Assembly: GCA_944381345.1 (NCBI GenBank)
Contig: CALWKU010000059.1
Coordinates: 1-46,470 of the forward strand
Direction of reading: 5' to 3'
Length of the DNA: 46,470 nt
Source: an uncultured Christensenellaceae bacterium
Lineage (GTDB): Bacteria; Bacillota; Clostridia; Christensenellales; UBA3700
Positions 42,725 to 46,470 of the stretch are shown here, one piece after another; position 1 is the stretch's first letter; the number at the start of each line of letters is the position of its first letter. A model generated the notes under the pieces. It saw only the letters and a list, made by a program, of their open reading frames with translations, did not search any database and had not been told where the DNA came from. A program made the translations under genes and the position numbers.

Positions 42725-43311
42725 ACTTCACCTCCCGCAAGCACGTTGCGCGCAAAATACAGCGCGCAGTTGACCGCGTTGTTTATCGCCCGAGAGGACA
42801 TCGTCGCGCCCGCCTGGACGTTTTGGATGCCGCTCGCGTCCGTTGTGAACCAGACGTCTCCGTCCGCGAGTTCGTCGTTGTGGGCGGTGTAGACGGCGTA
42901 GAACGAGTTGCCGAATTGGGACATCAATGTCTGCTTGGCGTATTCTTCCGTCACGACCTTGTAGACGTCGAACCCGTCATCCGACGGCGTCAGGATCACC
43001 CACATCGTGACGGTTCCGTTTTTGTAGCCGTCGCCGCCCGTGCTGCGCAGCATATACGCGTCGTTTTCGAGCAGATAGACTTGATCGATCGAGCCGTATT
43101 GATTGCTCAATTGGGCGGAGTCGTATTCCAAAGCCTCGTATTTGAGTTCCTGCCCGTAGACGCTCTCTATCGCGCGCATCGTGCGCTCTTCGGCGCTCAC
43201 GGCAAGCACGTCGTTGAGGATCGCCAGCAACCCGCCCGCGACCAACGCGATCGCAAGCAGCACGACGATGCACTTGAACGCTTCGCTTCTGACAAATTGT
43301 TTGACGGTCAT
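42721..43311 (-). CDS. rnfG: Rnf complex subunit G
   Basis: This 196-residue subunit has an N-terminal membrane helix and an external FMN-binding domain. FMN is attached covalently to a threonine, seen here in AGATMSSRAINNAV. The attaching enzyme, ApbE, is not encoded in the window. The ATG overlaps the rnfD stop by four bases. Confidence 0.94.
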   Translation of the reverse strand: MTVKQFVRSEAFKCIVVLLAIALVAGGLLAILNDVLAVSAEERTMRAIESVYGQELKYEALEYDSAQLSNQYGSIDQVYLLENDAYMLRSTGGDGYKNGTVTMWVILTPSDDGFDVYKVVTEEYAKQTLMSQFGNSFYAVYTAHNDELADGDVWFTTDASGIQNVQAGATMSSRAINNAVNCALYFARNVLAGGEV

Positions 43312-44363
43312 TGCGCGTCCTCCTTATCCGGGTTTTGAGCGCGCTTTTCGCGTGCTGCGGCGAGTTTGGCTTTCATTTGTCCGACAAATGACGGCGCACC
43401 GAACGTTCTCGGACGGATGTAGGCGTTGAACAGAGGTACGAGCAAATTCATCAAAAGTATCGCAAAGGATACGACCTCTATCTTTGTCGCCGCGCGCAGC
43501 GCCGCCGTCACCACGCCGAGCAAAGCCATATAAATCCAATTTGCCGCGCGCGTGTGGGGCGAGGTCACGTAGTCGGTCGCCATGAAGATAGCGCCGAGGA
43601 ACAGCCCGCCCGACAATATCGACGGGACGAACAGCCCGATGTCTTTGCCTATCGCAGACGCGACGAGTCCGGTGACGACGATATAGATCACCGGGTATTC
43701 CCACTTGATCACGCGGCGGACGACAAGATAGACGCCGCCGATGAGCAATGCGAGTTTGCAGGTCTCGCCGATGCAGCCGGCTACGCCCGTGCCGAGGAAG
43801 AGGTCTAGATTTGACACCGTAAGTCCCGTGCCTCCGAGTATGGACGTCAATTGAGTCGCGCCCGTAGAGACGCTTCCCGACGCGCCGGAAACGGCGACGG
43901 GGGAGATAGCGATCATCGACGGAGCGATCCAACCCGAGACCATGACCGATTGGAAAGCTATGAATGCGAACACGCGTCCGGTGATCGCGGGGTTGACGAG
44001 GTTTTTGCCCGTGCCGCCGAACAGCATCTTTACGACTACGATCGCAAATACGGACGACAGCATGGGGACGTACCACGGCGCCTGCGACGGCAGCGTCAGC
44101 GCGAGCAGCAGCCCCGTCACGACGCTCGTGAAGTCAAATCCTCGCAATATGTCTTGGATCTTTTCGCGTTTTATCAAGCGGAACACCACTTCCGACGCGA
44201 CCGCTGCCGCGACCGAGATCGCTATGCTTGCGACTGCCGCGCCGCCGAAGTAAACGCACCCGACCACCGTCGCCGGCAGCAGCGCGATCAGCACGTCGAG
44301 CATTATGCCGCGCGTCGTGCGCTTGCCTCTGATGTGTGGAGAGTCCGAAACGAGATATTTCAT
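43308..44363 (-). CDS. rnfD: Rnf complex subunit D
   Basis: This 351-residue polytopic membrane subunit, like NqrB, passes electrons through a covalently bound flavin. The flavin-attachment threonine lies in STGATQLTSIL. The N-terminus (SDSPHIRGKRTTRGIMLDV) is typical. GAGGAGG precedes the ATG. It starts two bases after rnfC ends. Confidence 0.94.
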   Translation of the reverse strand: MKYLVSDSPHIRGKRTTRGIMLDVLIALLPATVVGCVYFGGAAVASIAISVAAAVASEVVFRLIKREKIQDILRGFDFTSVVTGLLLALTLPSQAPWYVPMLSSVFAIVVVKMLFGGTGKNLVNPAITGRVFAFIAFQSVMVSGWIAPSMIAISPVAVSGASGSVSTGATQLTSILGGTGLTVSNLDLFLGTGVAGCIGETCKLALLIGGVYLVVRRVIKWEYPVIYIVVTGLVASAIGKDIGLFVPSILSGGLFLGAIFMATDYVTSPHTRAANWIYMALLGVVTAALRAATKIEVVSFAILLMNLLVPLFNAYIRPRTFGAPSFVGQMKAKLAAAREKRAQNPDKEDAQ

Positions 44364-44365
44364 GT

Positions 44366-45658
44366 TCACCTCCTCTCGCGCAGCTTTTGCTTGCACATCT
44401 GTATGCTTTGGACGAGCGCGCGGTTGGCGGGGCAGACGTATGCGCAGGTGCCGCATTCTATGCAGTTGAGCGCTCCGCCTCGGTCGCGCGCGCCGTCATA
44501 GTCGCCCGCAAGGGTATAGAAATCGATGTCCATCGGCAGCAGGTGCATGGGGCAAACCTCGGCGCAGCGGCCGCAATGTATACACGCGGTTGGCGCGCTT
44601 ATCGACGCCTGGCGCGCCGTCAGCACCAACAGCCCGCTGTCCGTCTTGCGCGTGTGGAAGTCGGTCGAGAGCAGCGTCGCGCCCATCATAGGACCGCCGG
44701 CGATGTACGCGAACGCATCGTCCGTCTCGCCGCCGCACGCGTCGAGAAGATAGCGGTAAGACGTACCCAAGCGCACGCGCAGGTTTGCCGGTTCGTTGAC
44801 GCCCTCTCCGGAAACCGTCATCACGCGATCGCAGAGCGGCTTGTTGAGCCTGACCGCTTCGTAGACGGCGAACGCCGTCGCTACGTTTTCGACGATCACG
44901 CCGACGTCGGCGGGCAGTTTGCCGGGCGGCACCCTGCGCCCGGTGCAGGAATATATCAAATGCTTTTCCGAACCCATCGGGTAGCGCTTGCGCAATTCGG
45001 CGACGAGGACGCCCTCACAGACGTCGAGTTTTGCGATCGCGTCCGGCTTGTTGAGTTCGACCGCAAAAATTATACGCTCTACGCCGAGAGCCTTTGCGAG
45101 CAGCTTCGCGCCGTCGACCAACTCGTCCGTCTTTTCGATCATCAATCTGTGGTCGCAAGTCAGATACGGTTCGCATTCAGCGCCGTTGATTATCAGCGTG
45201 TCTACGGGCGTCTTGGGCGACATCTTGACGGCGGTCGGAAAGCCCGCACCGCCCATACCTACGATGCCTGCCTCGCGTATGCGCGCGACGATGTTTTCGG
45301 GCGTGATCTCGCCGAGGGGCGGCAGCGTAGTCTCGCTGTCTTTGCCGTCGCTTTCGATGACGACGCAGTCGGTCGTCCCGCCTCGCGGGAGCGGGCGGTT
45401 CTCGATCGCAATGACTTTGCCGCTGACGCTTGCGAAGACGTTGGCGCTGACTGCTCCGTCCGCCTCCGCGATCAATGTGCCGTGCTCGACGACGTCGCCG
45501 ACGGTAACCACGGGTCTTGCCGGTTTGCCGATGTGCTGCGACAGCGCGATCGCCACCGTTTCGGGCGCGGGCAGCTCGCGTATCGGACAGCCGGAGCTTA
45601 GGCTTTTTTTGTCCGGGATGTGTACTCCGCGAGCAAAGAATTTGGTTTTTATCTTCAC
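44366..45658 (-). CDS. rnfC: Rnf complex subunit C
   Basis: RnfC is the cytoplasmic, NAD+- and FMN-binding subunit that delivers electrons to NAD+. The 430-residue protein has the conserved MGGAGFPTAVKM and NGAECEPYLTCDHRLM of the NADH/FMN-binding domain and two ferredoxin clusters, CIHCGRCAEVCP and CIECGTCAYVCP. It begins with GTG behind GGAGGAGA, ten bases after the upstream gene. Confidence 0.95.
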   Translation of the reverse strand: MKIKTKFFARGVHIPDKKSLSSGCPIRELPAPETVAIALSQHIGKPARPVVTVGDVVEHGTLIAEADGAVSANVFASVSGKVIAIENRPLPRGGTTDCVVIESDGKDSETTLPPLGEITPENIVARIREAGIVGMGGAGFPTAVKMSPKTPVDTLIINGAECEPYLTCDHRLMIEKTDELVDGAKLLAKALGVERIIFAVELNKPDAIAKLDVCEGVLVAELRKRYPMGSEKHLIYSCTGRRVPPGKLPADVGVIVENVATAFAVYEAVRLNKPLCDRVMTVSGEGVNEPANLRVRLGTSYRYLLDACGGETDDAFAYIAGGPMMGATLLSTDFHTRKTDSGLLVLTARQASISAPTACIHCGRCAEVCPMHLLPMDIDFYTLAGDYDGARDRGGALNCIECGTCAYVCPANRALVQSIQMCKQKLRERR

Positions 45659-45669
45659 GGTCTCCTCCG

Positions 45670-46248
45670 TTATTCGGTTTTGATTTCCGTAGTATTATCG
45701 ACGCCGGCGTCAAAATTTTTGGCAAGCGTCGGGTTTAGCCTGAAGTAGTACGCCTCGGGCACGCGGCTGAGCAAAAGCTGCGTTGCCACGCCGACCGCCG
45801 CGCCGCTCAACGCGCCCAAGAGTACGAGATACGGCAGATAGACGATCGCCTGCGGCGTCCCCGATATGCCGCAAAATACAAGGCATTGGACGATGTTGTG
45901 CAAGCACGCCGAAGCGACGCTCACCGCAGTCAAAGACAGTCTGCGACAGCCGTACAGGAGCAGGGACGAAAGCCCGATCGAGCATAGTCCCGCGATTAGC
46001 GAATACAGCATCGACGACAGCGACCCGGCGATCAGATTGCCTATCACGCATTTGACAATTACCGCAACGACGGCGGCGAGAGGGGAATAGACGATCAATA
46101 CGATCGTGACGAAGATGTTTCCGAGCCCCAACTTGGCTCCCGGAATAAACATGGGCGGAAGCATACCTTCCAACAAAAACGCGATCAAGCTCAGCGCGGT
46201 CAATACCGATATGCCCGCGATCTTGCGTGACGCGTTGACGTGCCTCAT
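45670..46248 (-). CDS. Gx-transporter-family membrane protein
   Basis: This 192-residue membrane protein matches the Gx transporter family (once called heptaprenyl diphosphate synthase component I). It has about five hydrophobic segments and conserved LPPMFIPGAKLGLGNIFVTI, a probable substrate-binding loop of an ECF-like S-component fold. The family is often encoded beside Rnf or FMN-transfer genes, suggesting a role in flavin or isoprenoid supply, but no substrate is proven. GAGGTGA precedes the ATG. It is the first gene of the rnf operon. Confidence 0.85.
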   Translation of the reverse strand: MRHVNASRKIAGISVLTALSLIAFLLEGMLPPMFIPGAKLGLGNIFVTIVLIVYSPLAAVVAVIVKCVIGNLIAGSLSSMLYSLIAGLCSIGLSSLLLYGCRRLSLTAVSVASACLHNIVQCLVFCGISGTPQAIVYLPYLVLLGALSGAAVGVATQLLLSRVPEAYYFRLNPTLAKNFDAGVDNTTEIKTE

Positions 46249-46276
46249 ATTTTCACCTCATCACTTAATCAAGTTA

Positions 46277-46305
46277 ATTATATAAAATAAAATATATGCT
46301 GTCAA
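46277..46305 (-). promoter_or_regulatory. Consensus promoter of the rnf operon
   Basis: On the minus strand: perfect TTGACA (46305-46300), 17 bases, perfect TATAAT (46282-46277). This is the strongest promoter in the window. Confidence 0.92.
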
Positions 46306-46321
46306 CAGCGAACGTGTAAAT

Positions 46322-46337
46322 AGCGTCAAAGCGTCAA
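46322..46337. repeat. Tandem AGCGTCAA direct repeat upstream of the rnf promoter
   Basis: Two adjacent perfect copies of AGCGTCAA lie 17 bases upstream of the rnf -35 box (on the minus strand TTGACGCT twice), a plausible activator site. The remaining DNA to the window end (46338-46470) shows no gene. Confidence 0.4.
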
Positions 46338-46470
46338 TTTATTAACGGACCGCGCAAGCGGGGTGAGGGCAAGGTTTTGAGCGGATCTTTTGCGCGCATA
46401 CTTCGTCTTGCCCCTTGCTAAGCCGTAAAGGATTGAGCTGCGGGGACGCGACTCGTCTGCGCGCAAAATT

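Overview
This is a chromosomal segment of a Bacillota genome, most likely an uncultured anaerobic gut Clostridia lineage; I cannot name the genus. The grounds are strong AGGAGG-type ribosome sites, TTGACA/TATAAT promoters, housekeeping blocks in Bacillus/Clostridium order, sporulation-family genes (yqfC, yqfD, ylxY), anaerobic functions (HemZ, pyruvate phosphate dikinase, a complete Rnf complex) and moderately high GC. I see no rRNA, tRNA, prophage, insertion sequence or CRISPR array.

Layout. 1-1.9 kb: a GPH-type sugar:cation symporter. 2-4.4 kb: the replication/recombination block dnaX-ybaB-recR. 4.5-14.2 kb: secD-secF, then recJ-rel-dtd-MBL hydrolase-hemZ, a classic clostridial run that lacks apt. 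14.4-19.5 kb: rpsO, pnp, a ylxY-type deacetylase on the opposite strand, an M16 peptidase and a dimeric dUTPase. 19.6-24.1 kb: an accessory stretch with a zinc-ribbon microprotein, membrane proteins of unknown role, a membrane-embedded M28 peptidase and three related small lipoproteins. 24.2-28.8 kb: a PTS_EIIC_2-type membrane protein, oligoendopeptidase F and dnaB. 28.8-35.1 kb: a tightly overlapping operon yqfC-yqfD-phoH-pgpH-ybeY-cdd-era-yqzL-recO, as in Bacillus but without dgkA. 35.3-37.9 kb: ppdK, followed by about 470 bp of non-coding DNA with a 146-bp tandem repeat. 38.4-40.4 kb: divergent genes for a membrane protein and a YhcH-family protein, plus another membrane protein. 40.5-46.2 kb, minus strand: a Gx-transporter gene and rnfCDGEAB behind a consensus promoter.

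How the genes work together. Most encode core functions: DNA replication and repair, protein export, stringent response, translation, RNA decay and ribosome maturation. Rnf couples ferredoxin oxidation and NAD+ reduction to ion pumping, and PpdK links pyruvate and PEP, which fits fermentative energy metabolism.

No clearly new multi-gene system is evident. The points most worth checking are: phoH, which seems to lack a canonical start codon and may begin with AUA in an ATAG overlap; a PgpH without its extracellular domain; ylxY flipped inside its conserved neighbourhood and missing its catalytic motif; three tandem paralogous lipoproteins; an AT-rich island inside hemZ; a possible switch-like RNA before ppdK; the 146-bp tandem repeat; and very short predicted 5' leaders.
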